Part shown: positions 43,565 to 51,695 of the stretch, in pieces
How the letters are laid out: every line of letters starts with the position of its first letter
Numbering within the stretch: position 1 is the stretch's first letter
Origin: Thermoanaerobaculum sp.
GTDB lineage: Bacteria; Acidobacteriota; Thermoanaerobaculia; Multivoradales; UBA5704
Assembly (NCBI GenBank): GCA_021154885.1
Contig: JAJKHS010000082.1
Span: 1-64,000, forward strand
Length of the DNA stretch: 64,000 nt
Reading direction: 5' to 3'
The notes under the pieces: model-generated
Databases searched by the model: none
Told to the model about the DNA's origin: nothing
Seen by the model: only the letters and a program-made list of their open reading frames with translations
Made by a program: the position numbers and the translations under genes

Positions 43565-44098
43565 TCAAGGCTCGAGAGCGCGCAGCTTGAAGATGAGGAA
43601 CCACGCCGGCCAGATCCAGGTCAGCCGCCGCTCGTACAGCTCCGGGCGGCGGTTGGCGAAGCGCGACATCAGCTTGCCGGGCAGGCTCATGGGGAACACC
43701 AGCGTGCGCTCGGCGATGGCGAAGCGCACGCCGCTGTAGAAGCTCCACGGCGAGCCGGCGGTAAAATAATCGAAGGAGAAGTAGCCGAGGTGATGGCGGT
43801 GCGTCGGGTCGGTGAAGGAGTTGGCGCAGGAGAAATGGGGGGTGGTGATCTCCAGGATTCCGCCCGGCGCCAGCAGCGCGTGGGCCTCCTCCACGAACTC
43901 CTGGACGCTCGCCAGATGCTCCACCACGTCGAGGGCGTAGATGTGCTCGAAGTGCTTGCGGGGCAGGGGATAGGGCCGCCGGTCGAGGTCCCAGACCAGG
44001 TCAGGCTCCACTCCCGGCCGCAGGTCGACGTTCAGGCAATCCGGCCGCTGCCGCTGCCCACAGCCGAGATTGAGCCGTTTGGGGATCACTTCATCCAT
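43565..44098 (-). CDS. Class I SAM-dependent methyltransferase (type 11)
   Basis: A 177-residue protein. R-L-N-L-G-C-G-Q is the SAM-binding motif I, N-V-D-L-R follows, and A-L-D-V-V-E-H-L and L-A-P-G-G-I-L-E-I-T-T-P-H-F are the later motifs of the methyltransferase-11 family. The start is uncertain: ATG at 44098, ATG at 44107 and GTG at 44089 all overlap the wzx stop; the GTG would give the GTGA pattern common in this operon. Probable glycan or lipid-linked-sugar methylation. Confidence 0.75.
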   Translation of the reverse strand: MDEVIPKRLNLGCGQRQRPDCLNVDLRPGVEPDLVWDLDRRPYPLPRKHFEHIYALDVVEHLASVQEFVEEAHALLAPGGILEITTPHFSCANSFTDPTHRHHLGYFSFDYFTAGSPWSFYSGVRFAIAERTLVFPMSLPGKLMSRFANRRPELYERRLTWIWPAWFLIFKLRALEP

Positions 44099-45378
44099 CG
44101 CACCCATTCCGGCCGGGTGAAGCCCCCGAGGGTGATGACGAGCTGCAGCAGCAGTCCCGTGGCGGCGGTCAGGATGTTGAACGTCAGCACGCCGGAGGTG
44201 GTGGACAGGGGGAGGCTGGCGACCAGGACGGCCTGCACGGCCATGAGCGCGACCACGGCGAGTCCCTCCCAGCGGTTCCACGACCGGGCGAGGTTGACGG
44301 CCACGGCGTAGCCGCCCAGCAGCGTCAGCCCGGCGCCGCCCACCACCAGCACCAGCTCGTGACGCAGGCCGGCGTACTGCTTGCCCAGCAGCGCCAGCAG
44401 CAGCCCGGGGACGGCGGCCGCGGTGAGGACCAGGACGGCGGCCACGGCCAGCAGCAGGGCGCCGAACTGGAGGTAGCGGGCGCGGTAGACCCGCTCGTCA
44501 TGGATCCGCGCCAGGCGCGGCAGGAAGACCACGCCGGTCAGGCTGGAGAAGATCCCCACCACCAGCCCGAGCCGCCCGAGCGCCCCCACCTCCGCCATGT
44601 TCCGCGTCGAGCCGAAGGTGGTGGCGAGCCAGACGGTGAGCGGGCCCTGAAGGGAGAAGTAGACGGCGCTCGGCAGGCTCGGCAGCAGATAGCGCAGGAT
44701 CTTCCGGCGGTAGGGGCGGAGGTCCGCCTGCGTCCGGGTCTCGGGTCCCAGGCGGGCGACGAGGGCCGTGGCCGCCGCGCCGCAGGAGGAGACCAGAACC
44801 CCGAGCCAGGCCCAGAGCCACCCGCAGGCCACCAGGATCAGCGCCAGGAGCAGGCGCACCCCGCCGCCGGTCAGCTCCGCCCGGTACGACAGGCCGTAGC
44901 GGTCGGCGAGGCGCAGCGCCAGCACCCGCACCGACGAGCTGACCTGGAACCAGACGCACAGCAGGATGCCCGCCGTGGCCGGCAGCGACTCCCGCAGCCC
45001 GAACCCCTTGGTCCCCGCGATGCGGGGGAACGCCAGCAGGACCGCGCCGGCCCCGAGCAGGAACGCCAGCCGCCGCAGCGACATCACGGCGGCGACGTAG
45101 CGCCCGACCTCCTCCCGCGCCCCCTGGGCGTGACGGAAGAAGTAGACCAGCGAGGTGGTGCTCCCGAGGTCGGAGACGAAGTTGAAGAAGGTGATCACCG
45201 AGAAGGCCAGGGTGTAGAGGGCGAACTCCCGCACCGGCATGAAGTTGACGAACAGCAGGCCGGAGGCGATCCCCAAAAGCTGGGTGAGGGTCTGGGTGGT
45301 GAAGTAGGCCGAGAGGATCTTCGTCCAGCGGCGGAGGCGCTCTCTGCGGAGCGGCGGAGCGTCGGCGGCGATCGTCAT
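44086..45378 (-). CDS. Wzx-type polysaccharide flippase (MOP superfamily)
   Basis: A 430-residue protein with about twelve hydrophobic segments, the usual number for Wzx/PST transporters. It includes F-A-L-Y-T-L-A-F-S-V-I-T-F-F-N-F-V-S-D-L-G in helix 2-3 and P-S-L-P-S-A-V-Y-F-S in the middle. It moves undecaprenyl-PP-linked repeat units to the periplasmic side for the Wzy-like protein encoded at 37724-39136. The start at 45378 overlaps asnB by 4 bp. Confidence 0.85.
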   Translation of the reverse strand: MTIAADAPPLRRERLRRWTKILSAYFTTQTLTQLLGIASGLLFVNFMPVREFALYTLAFSVITFFNFVSDLGSTTSLVYFFRHAQGAREEVGRYVAAVMSLRRLAFLLGAGAVLLAFPRIAGTKGFGLRESLPATAGILLCVWFQVSSSVRVLALRLADRYGLSYRAELTGGGVRLLLALILVACGWLWAWLGVLVSSCGAAATALVARLGPETRTQADLRPYRRKILRYLLPSLPSAVYFSLQGPLTVWLATTFGSTRNMAEVGALGRLGLVVGIFSSLTGVVFLPRLARIHDERVYRARYLQFGALLLAVAAVLVLTAAAVPGLLLALLGKQYAGLRHELVLVVGGAGLTLLGGYAVAVNLARSWNRWEGLAVVALMAVQAVLVASLPLSTTSGVLTFNILTAATGLLLQLVITLGGFTRPEWVRWMK

Positions 45379-47141
45379 GGCGCGCTCACTCCGAGCTCTC
45401 CGAGCACCCGCAACGCCAAGCGCCGCGACTGGTCCCCCAGGGGCGCGCCGGCCTTCTCCGGCTGCAGCCATTCCATGACCGGGACGTAGAATCCCATCTT
45501 CTCCCGGGTGAAGAGCGCCGCCGGCAGCTCGGGAGCGGCGCGGCGCACGAGCTCCGCCTTGCCCCGCCCCCGGGCGGGCTCGAAGCCGTGGACGGCCAGC
45601 CGCCGGCGCAGCCAGGCGTCCACGAAGGGGACGCGCAGCTCGACGGACGACGCCATGGCGGCCCAGTCAGAGTCCCGCAGGAGCTGGTTGCGCAGGTAGC
45701 GGGCCGTCTCCAACTCGTGCACGGCGACCCAGGGGTCCCCGGCCCGGCCGTTGGCCGCGGCCAGGGCGCGGGCGGCGTCGGTCACAGGATCGTAGACGGC
45801 GAGCCCCGCCGCGGCGGCGTCGCGCCCCATCAGCCCCGGCAGCTCCTCCGGCAGGAACAGTCCGCGGCGCAGGAAGTAGGCCCCCGGCAGGGTGTGTCCG
45901 TAGCGCAGCAGGCCGGCGAGCTTCGGCCGGCCGGGCGCCAGCCGGGCGAGGGCAGGCCAGGCTGCTGCGAGGCCGGGGACCCGCGCCGCCCGGCGGGCCG
46001 TCTTCTCCAGCCGCGGCACGTCGGCGAAGGAGGGATAGCTGCCGAAGACCTCATCGCCGCCGAGGCCGGAGAGGACGACCTTGAGCCCCGCCTCGTGCGC
46101 CGCCCGGCTCACCATGAAGGTGTTGAAGCCGTCGATGCTCGGCTGGTCCATGGCGGCGAGGGTGTCCCGCCAGAGGCCGGGGAAGTCGGCCCGCCCCACC
46201 CGGTGCTCGATGTGGCGGGTGCCGAGGGTCCGCGCCACCTCGGCGGCGAGGGGCGCCTCGTCGCGCGGAGTGCCCGCCAGCACGTCGAAGCTCAGGGTGA
46301 AGGTGGCCGGCGGCTCCGGGAGGTGACGGCGCGCCAGGGCCGCGATCAGCCCCGAGTCGAGCCCGGCGGAGAGGAAGACGGCCACCGGCACGTCCGACAC
46401 CAGGTGGGCGACGACCGCGTCCTCCACCGCCGCCTCGGGGGACAGGGGCTCGACCGCCGCCGTCTCATAGGGGATGGGATCACCGATCACCCCATCCCGA
46501 ACCCGCAGGTGGTGCCCCGCCGGCAACGCCCGGACGGCCTGGCGGATCGTCAGCGGCTCGGGGACGGACCCCCAGAGGAGGAAACCCGCGAGCCCTGCCG
46601 GGTCCACCTGCCGCGACACGGCGCCTCCCGCCTCCAGCGCCTTCACCTGGGAGGCGAAGCGCAGGCAGCCTCTCTCCTCGGCCAGATAGAGGGGCTTGAT
46701 CCCCAGCGGGTCGCGCGCCAGGAGCAGGCTCTTCTCCCGGTCGTCCCAGATCGCCAGGCCGTACATCCCCCGCAGCCGGCCGAGCATGGCCGCCCCCTGC
46801 CGGGCGTAGAGGGCGAGGACGACCTCGGTGTCGCTGTGCGAGCGGAAGCGCACACCCTCGGCCTCCAGCTCCCGGCGCAGCTCCGCGAAGTTGTAGATCT
46901 CGCCGTTGAGGACGACCTGGAACCGCCCGTCCGCCGAGGCCATGGGCTGGGCGCCGGCCTCCGAGAGGTCGAGGATGGCCAGACGGCGGCTGGCGAGGGC
47001 CACACGGCCGTCGCCCGAGATCCACGCGCCGGCGCCATCCGGCCCGCGGGCGGACATGGCGTCGCGGGTGCGCAGCAACTCGTCCCGGTCGATAGCGGGC
47101 GCCGCGTCCGTGAGGCGGAGGATGCCGTTGATGCCGCACAT
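45375..47141 (-). CDS. asnB: Asparagine synthetase (glutamine-hydrolysing)
   Basis: A 588-residue class B asparagine synthetase. Cys2 directly after Met (M-C-G-I-N-G) is the glutaminase nucleophile. R-G-P-D-G-A-G and L-N-G-E-I-Y-N-F are the glutamine-binding motifs, and F-L-S-A-G-L-D-S (near residue 255) is the ATP-PPase loop with Ala in place of the second Gly. Such genes are frequent in polysaccharide clusters (WbpS/WeeA type), where they may amidate a uronic acid; that role is inferred. It differs from the lasso cyclase at 9504, which has its Cys at position 5. Confidence 0.8.
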   Translation of the reverse strand: MCGINGILRLTDAAPAIDRDELLRTRDAMSARGPDGAGAWISGDGRVALASRRLAILDLSEAGAQPMASADGRFQVVLNGEIYNFAELRRELEAEGVRFRSHSDTEVVLALYARQGAAMLGRLRGMYGLAIWDDREKSLLLARDPLGIKPLYLAEERGCLRFASQVKALEAGGAVSRQVDPAGLAGFLLWGSVPEPLTIRQAVRALPAGHHLRVRDGVIGDPIPYETAAVEPLSPEAAVEDAVVAHLVSDVPVAVFLSAGLDSGLIAALARRHLPEPPATFTLSFDVLAGTPRDEAPLAAEVARTLGTRHIEHRVGRADFPGLWRDTLAAMDQPSIDGFNTFMVSRAAHEAGLKVVLSGLGGDEVFGSYPSFADVPRLEKTARRAARVPGLAAAWPALARLAPGRPKLAGLLRYGHTLPGAYFLRRGLFLPEELPGLMGRDAAAAGLAVYDPVTDAARALAAANGRAGDPWVAVHELETARYLRNQLLRDSDWAAMASSVELRVPFVDAWLRRRLAVHGFEPARGRGKAELVRRAAPELPAALFTREKMGFYVPVMEWLQPEKAGAPLGDQSRRLALRVLGELGVSAP

Positions 47142-47147
47142 AGAGAT

Positions 47148-48251
47148 CTAGCCTCCCACCAGCCTCTCCAACAGCGGCTCCAGCTGCTGCCGGAAGCGGT
47201 CCACCCCGAACTCCCGCTCCCAGCGCTCGCGGCCGGCCCAGCCCATCCGGCGGGCGGCGCCGGGGTCGCGGAGCAGGCGGGCCAGGGCCCGGGCGAGGTT
47301 CTCCCGGTCGTCCGGATCGACCAGCAGGCCGGTCTCGCCGTCGGCCACGATCTCCTCCGCGGCGCTCGACCGCGCGGCGAGGACGGGCCGGGCCGCCCGC
47401 ATCGCCTCCAGGTAGACCAGGCCGAAGCCCTCGCCGCGGCTGGGCATGACGAAGGCCGCACATCGCCGGTACAGCTCGGCGAGCGTCGCCTCGCTGGTGA
47501 AGCCGGCGAAGACCACCGCGGATTCGACCCCCAGGTAGGCCGCCTTCTCCTCCAGCCGGCGCCGGTCGTCTCCCTCTCCCGCCACCACCAGGCGGACGTT
47601 GGGACACAGGTCGCGGACGCGCGGCATGGCTTCGAGGAGCTGGTCGTGCCCCTTGTAGCGCTCGCTCGCGGCCATTCGTCCGGCCATCAGGAGGAAGCCG
47701 CGTCCGGCACGGCTGATCAGGGAGGCGTCGACCGCTCCCTCCGCCGGCCGGTCCTCCAGGGCCAGGGGGACGACAGCCGTGCCCGAGAGGTCCGGGCAGA
47801 ACGGCCGGGCCCGCTCCAGGGTGTGAGCGGAGATGGCGAAGCTCACGGTGGCCCGGGCCAGGGCCCGGCGCCGGTCCCACTCCAGGGGACGCCAGACCTC
47901 GATGCCGTACATCGGCACCAGGTAGGGGGCCCGCAGCGGCCGGGGTAAGAAGGCCTGCACCCGCGCCGGCCCCAGCAGGTCGAAGACGTACGCCTCCCCG
48001 GAGCTCCCGAGCTGCCGCCGCCAGACGTGGAGGGCGAGCGCCCGGGCGTCGCCGCCGAAATCCCGCGCGGGGGCTTCCGGCAGTCCCGGCAGTCCGCCGC
48101 CGTTCAGGGTGAGGAGGCGCCAGCCGACCCCCCGCTCGCGGGCGAAGCTCGCGCAGGCGCCGGCCAGCAGCCTGCCGGCCGCGGCCCGGCCGCCGCCGTC
48201 CAGGCCGAGGCCGGCGGAGACGAAGACGAGATCGCGTCGTTTCAGGTTCAT
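47148..48251 (-). CDS. Glycosyltransferase family 4
   Basis: A 367-residue GT-B enzyme. L-V-F-V-S-A-G-L-G-L-D-G-G-G-R is the N-terminal loop. L-M-A-G-R-M-A-A-S-E-R-Y-K-G-H-D and S-R-G-E-G-F-G-L-V-Y-L-E-A-M-R-A-A-R-P-V (EX7E) identify GT4. The ATG at 48251 is preferred because AAGGA precedes it; an ATG at 48266 is possible. It is the first glycan gene after the antiterminator, following a 113-bp gap. Confidence 0.85.
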   Translation of the reverse strand: MNLKRRDLVFVSAGLGLDGGGRAAAGRLLAGACASFARERGVGWRLLTLNGGGLPGLPEAPARDFGGDARALALHVWRRQLGSSGEAYVFDLLGPARVQAFLPRPLRAPYLVPMYGIEVWRPLEWDRRRALARATVSFAISAHTLERARPFCPDLSGTAVVPLALEDRPAEGAVDASLISRAGRGFLLMAGRMAASERYKGHDQLLEAMPRVRDLCPNVRLVVAGEGDDRRRLEEKAAYLGVESAVVFAGFTSEATLAELYRRCAAFVMPSRGEGFGLVYLEAMRAARPVLAARSSAAEEIVADGETGLLVDPDDRENLARALARLLRDPGAARRMGWAGRERWEREFGVDRFRQQLEPLLERLVGG

Positions 48252-48364
48252 CGCTTCCTTGAGCATCGTCGGCAGTCTTGGGCAGGCTCCGCCCCCTTCG
48301 GTGTACATCGGCGATGACACCTCGGGGTGGGACGCGACGGAGCGCGCCCGAATTCGCCCCTCCC

Positions 48365-48964
48365 CTACCGCGCCGCCGCCGTCCGCAATGTCCGCAGCGT
48401 CCGCGCCGGAGGACGCGGGCGCAGGGGGGCCAGGACCTCGCGGTCCAGCTCCGCGGCCACCGACTGGCGCAGCAGGGTGATGGAGACGACCAGCCGCAGC
48501 CGGCCCTTCTCCCGCAGCACCTTGCCGGTCCACCCGCGGAAAGGGCCGTCCATCACCTCGACCTCGTCCCCCACATCTAGATAAGGATGGGGGACGAGGG
48601 GGGCTCCCGACTGCTGCAGCCGCCAGAGGCTCGCCAGCTCGCCGTGCAGCCCCTCCTGGTCGAGCACCGGCAGCACCTGGACGATCAGGTCGCTGCGCAG
48701 CGCCTCCCGGCGAGCCTCGGCCGGGCCGCGGAAGAAGAGGTAGCCCGGGAACAGCGGGAGGCTGGAGACGAACGTCCGGCCCGCCCGCCGCACCTGCTTC
48801 TCCGCCTGGGGGAGGTAGAACCCCACCCCGTGTCCTCCCAGATGGCGGGCCAGCCCCTTCTCTTGGCGGCTGCGCACCCAGGCTACCCACCAGGGTTGCT
48901 CGGTCCGGGACAGCTCGAACAAATGGCAGGGGGAGAGATCGGCTTCGCGCTTCAGGATCGGCAC
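48365..48964 (-). CDS. NusG-like antiterminator (RfaH/UpxY type)
   Basis: A 199-residue specialised NusG paralogue. The NGN domain starts W-W-V-A-W-V-R-S-R-Q-E-K, followed by Y-L-P-Q and L-F-P-G-Y-L-F. A C-terminal KOW domain carries V-G-D-E-V-E-V-M-D-G-P-F-R-G-W-T-G-K-V. Such factors bind paused RNA polymerase and allow transcription of very long surface-polysaccharide operons. It is the first gene of the 27-gene minus-strand run, exactly where RfaH/UpxY genes that serve their own operon lie. The start is GTG at 48964. It is not the housekeeping NusG, which would sit with rplK. Confidence 0.88.
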   Translation of the reverse strand: MPILKREADLSPCHLFELSRTEQPWWVAWVRSRQEKGLARHLGGHGVGFYLPQAEKQVRRAGRTFVSSLPLFPGYLFFRGPAEARREALRSDLIVQVLPVLDQEGLHGELASLWRLQQSGAPLVPHPYLDVGDEVEVMDGPFRGWTGKVLREKGRLRLVVSITLLRQSVAAELDREVLAPLRPRPPARTLRTLRTAAAR

Positions 48965-48978
48965 GTGCGTATACGGCT

Positions 48979-48997
48979 CAACGACTGTCCAACGACT
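48979..48997. repeat. Direct repeat CAACGACT x2 in operon leader
   Basis: CAACGACT occurs at 48979-48986 and again at 48990-48997, an 11-bp period or one helical turn. It lies between the candidate promoter and the antiterminator start codon, in the transcribed leader. It could be a regulator site or an antiterminator recruitment site. Confidence 0.5.
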
Positions 48998-49020
48998 GGT
49001 TTTCCACAGGGCGACGGGTG

Positions 49021-49049
49021 ATTGTCGCAGAACCGCGGGGTTGGAGCAA
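49021..49049 (-). promoter_or_regulatory. Putative promoter of the polysaccharide operon
   Basis: On the minus strand TTGCTC (49044-49049) and GACAAT (49021-49026) are separated by 17 bp. The predicted transcript start is near 49014, giving a leader of about 50 nt before the antiterminator gene. It is placed just after the convergent end of no other gene; the SprT-like gene upstream reads in the same direction and ends at 49058, so read-through from it is also possible. Confidence 0.42.
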
Positions 49050-49057
49050 GGGAAAGG

Positions 49058-49915
49058 TTATCGCTTGCGCGGTTTCTTCATCGCCGTCAGGGCCTGCCGG
49101 GCGCGCAGCAGCTCGGAGAGGTGCTCGCCAATCCAGCGCTCGGCCCGGCCGAGGTTGCGGTACAGGCGCTCCCGGCGGCGGAACTCCGGGGTGTGGAAGT
49201 AGCGCTTGCCGCCCCGCACCTCGGGCGGCATGTCGGCGTGGAGCAGCTCGTGATAGACCACGGCCTCCACCACGTAGCGGGGGACGGCGGGGTCGTCCAG
49301 CACCCGGTGGACGCGGATCAGCCGGTCCTCGTAGGAGTAGCTGCCGAGCTGGAGGCTGGAGGCGCTGTGGCGGCAGCGCTGCGCCGGCTGCCGCGGGCTG
49401 ACCGCGGACTTCCCCCAGGTGATCTCGACCGCCAGGCGCCCCTCGAAGTAGCGCTCGTTGAGGTCGTCCCGAAGCTGCCGCAGGTCGAGGGCCTCCCCCT
49501 GCGGCTCGAGCCGCAGCCGCCGTGTGCGGGAGGTGGCGCGGTGGGCCGAGAAGTGCTCGCGGATCACCGCCAGCGCCTCGCGCGCCCGGTCGCTCCCCCG
49601 CTTGCTCTCCACGAAGGCGGCGACGGCCACCAGGACCTCCTCCGGCGCTTCGGTGAAGGAGCGGTGGATGCGCAGCTCCAGCGGCGCCCGGTTGCTCACC
49701 CGGCCGGAGCGCACGCTCAAGATGGTCCGCCGGTTGTCCGTCAGCTCCAGGGAGCGCAGCCGGCCGCCGGTCAGCCGGTTCAGCCGGCGCAGGAGGTCGA
49801 ACCGCGGTGGCCGGCCGGCGGCCACGGTGGCCCCGGTGGCCCCGGCGGATGACGCCGGCTGGCCGCCGAACAGCTCGAGCTGGACCGGGCGGACCGATGA
49901 TCTGCTGCTGCTCAT
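49058..49915 (-). CDS. SprT/YgjP-like zinc metallopeptidase domain protein
   Basis: A 285-residue protein whose C-terminal half contains V-V-Y-H-E-L-L-H-A (HExxH zinc site) followed by H-T-P-E-F, as in SprT-like and YgjP-type metalloproteases. The N-terminal part is basic and not recognised. The substrate is unknown. The start at 49915 (M-S-S-S-R) lies 19 bp after the gamma-glutamyltransferase stop, so the two are probably cotranscribed. Confidence 0.65.
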   Translation of the reverse strand: MSSSRSSVRPVQLELFGGQPASSAGATGATVAAGRPPRFDLLRRLNRLTGGRLRSLELTDNRRTILSVRSGRVSNRAPLELRIHRSFTEAPEEVLVAVAAFVESKRGSDRAREALAVIREHFSAHRATSRTRRLRLEPQGEALDLRQLRDDLNERYFEGRLAVEITWGKSAVSPRQPAQRCRHSASSLQLGSYSYEDRLIRVHRVLDDPAVPRYVVEAVVYHELLHADMPPEVRGGKRYFHTPEFRRRERLYRNLGRAERWIGEHLSELLRARQALTAMKKPRKR

Positions 49916-49934
49916 GACCTGCTCTCCATCTGCA

Positions 49935-51668
49935 TCAGTATCCTGCCGCCAGCCCTTCGCCCCGGGGGTCCGCCGCCCCCGTGAAGCGGACGGGCCGGCC
50001 TGCGGCATCGTACTCCACCGTCAGCCCGTGGGCGTTGCCAAGCTGCTTGACGGCGCGGACCTTGTGCCCCCGGGCGGCCAGCTCGTCGCGCACGGACTGC
50101 GGGATGCGGCTCTCCACCGCCAGCACGTCCGGCTCGACGAAGCTGATGCGAGGAGCGTTGATCGCCTGCTGGACGTCCATCCCGAAGTCGAGCTGGTTCA
50201 TCACCATCTGCGGCACGGTCTGGTCGATCGTGTGTCCGCCCGGAGTGCCGAGGGCGATCCACGGCCGGCCGTCGCGCAGGACGAAGGTCGGGCAGTCGCC
50301 CGAGAGCTTGCGCCGGCCCGCGTGGGCGTCCATGGGATTCCCCTTGGGCTCGAAGGTGCAGTAGGCGAGGGAGTTGTTGAGCCAGACGCCCGTTCCCGCC
50401 GGCATGATGCCGCTGCCGAAGACGTTGCCCAGCGTCTGGGTGGCGCTCACCACGTTCCCTTGAGCGTCGGCCACCACGAAGTGGGTGGTGTTGCTCCCCT
50501 GCGCCCCCGTCCCCGTCGCCCCAGGCGGGGTGAACGGCTTGGCGTGCCGCAGGTCGACGGCCCGCGCCTCCTCGTCCCACCAGGCCGGGGAGAGCAGCCG
50601 CTTGAGAGGGGGCGGATCGACCTCCGGATCGCCGGCGTAGGCCAGGCGGCACCAGAACCCCCGCTTCGTCACCTCGGCATAGAGGTGGAGGTAGTCGGCG
50701 CTGTTGTGCCCCAGCCGGGCGACGTCGAATCGGCTGAGGATCCCCAGCCGGATGAGCGACGGGAAGGCGTTCGACGGCGGCGGGGTGGTCATCACCTCGT
50801 GGCCGCGGTAGTCGACGTGGATGGGCTCCCACCACTCGGCGCGTTCGACCTCCAGGTCGGAGAGGGCCAGGAAGCCGCCGCGCGCCTTCATCTCGGCGTC
50901 GATGGCGCGGCCGACCTCCCCCTTGTAGAAGGCGTCCGGCCCCCGCCCGGCGATGGTCCGCAGGGTGCGGGCGAGGTCCTTCTGCACCAGCGTCTCGCCG
51001 GCGGCGAGAGGCTTGCCGTCCCGGCCGTAGAAGGCGCGGGCCGTCTCGGGGAGGCGGTCCCAGGCGTCGGCGACGTCGAGGGCGAGCCCGTGGTTGACGG
51101 GGAAACCCTCCTCGGCGGCGCGGATGGCCGCAGCCAGCAGCTCGCGCAGCGGCCGGGTGCCATAGCGCTCGCGCATCGCCTCCCAGGCGTGCAGGTTGCC
51201 CGGCGTGGAGACCGCCTTGGCGCCCCGCCGGTTCTCCAGGTAGTTCGGCGTCGGCGCGCGGAAGGCGTCCGAGTCGACGCCCCTGGGGATGCGGCCGCTG
51301 GAGTCGAGGAACCAGGACTTTCGCGACTTCGCGTCGTAGACGAGGATCGTGCCATAGCCGCCGATCCCGGAATTCTCCGGCTCCACGACGTTGAGCGTGG
51401 CGGCGACCGCCACCGCCGCGTCGAAGGCGTTGCCGCCGGAGCGCAGCACCGCGAGGCCAGCCTGGGTGGCGAGCGGATGGGCGCTGCTCACCATCCCATG
51501 GCTCCCCACCGCCGGACCCGCCGCCGGCTCCGGGGTGGACTGGGGAGAGGGAGGCGCCGGAGGGGGAGTCATGGCGACCGGGGCTCTCGACTGGCAGGCG
51601 GCCAGGGAGAGCAGGAGCAGGGAGCCACAGAAAGCCGAGGGCCAGGTGGACAAGGAGGTCCTCCCCAA
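49935..51668 (-). CDS. ggt: Gamma-glutamyltransferase, lipoprotein signal
   Basis: A 577-residue precursor. An N-terminal signal with lipobox L-A-A-C (Cys25) suggests export and lipid anchoring. The family core is present: G-M-V-S-S-A-H-P-L-A-T, then G-G-N-A-F-D-A-A-V-A-V, and G-S-N-T-T-H-F near residue 390, where autocleavage before the Thr makes the catalytic N-terminal Thr of the small subunit. G-T-P-G-G-H-T-I-D-Q completes the active site. It hydrolyses glutathione and other gamma-glutamyl compounds in the periplasm. Confidence 0.9.
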   Translation of the reverse strand: MGRTSLSTWPSAFCGSLLLLSLAACQSRAPVAMTPPPAPPSPQSTPEPAAGPAVGSHGMVSSAHPLATQAGLAVLRSGGNAFDAAVAVAATLNVVEPENSGIGGYGTILVYDAKSRKSWFLDSSGRIPRGVDSDAFRAPTPNYLENRRGAKAVSTPGNLHAWEAMRERYGTRPLRELLAAAIRAAEEGFPVNHGLALDVADAWDRLPETARAFYGRDGKPLAAGETLVQKDLARTLRTIAGRGPDAFYKGEVGRAIDAEMKARGGFLALSDLEVERAEWWEPIHVDYRGHEVMTTPPPSNAFPSLIRLGILSRFDVARLGHNSADYLHLYAEVTKRGFWCRLAYAGDPEVDPPPLKRLLSPAWWDEEARAVDLRHAKPFTPPGATGTGAQGSNTTHFVVADAQGNVVSATQTLGNVFGSGIMPAGTGVWLNNSLAYCTFEPKGNPMDAHAGRRKLSGDCPTFVLRDGRPWIALGTPGGHTIDQTVPQMVMNQLDFGMDVQQAINAPRISFVEPDVLAVESRIPQSVRDELAARGHKVRAVKQLGNAHGLTVEYDAAGRPVRFTGAADPRGEGLAAGY

Positions 51669-51695
51669 GGAGAGCAGGACTCTAGCACAGGCTTT

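Noticed and set aside
48365-48964. Housekeeping NusG
   Set aside because: It lies at the head of a polysaccharide operon, far from any secE/rplK context, and the divergent NGN and KOW sequences fit specialised paralogues.
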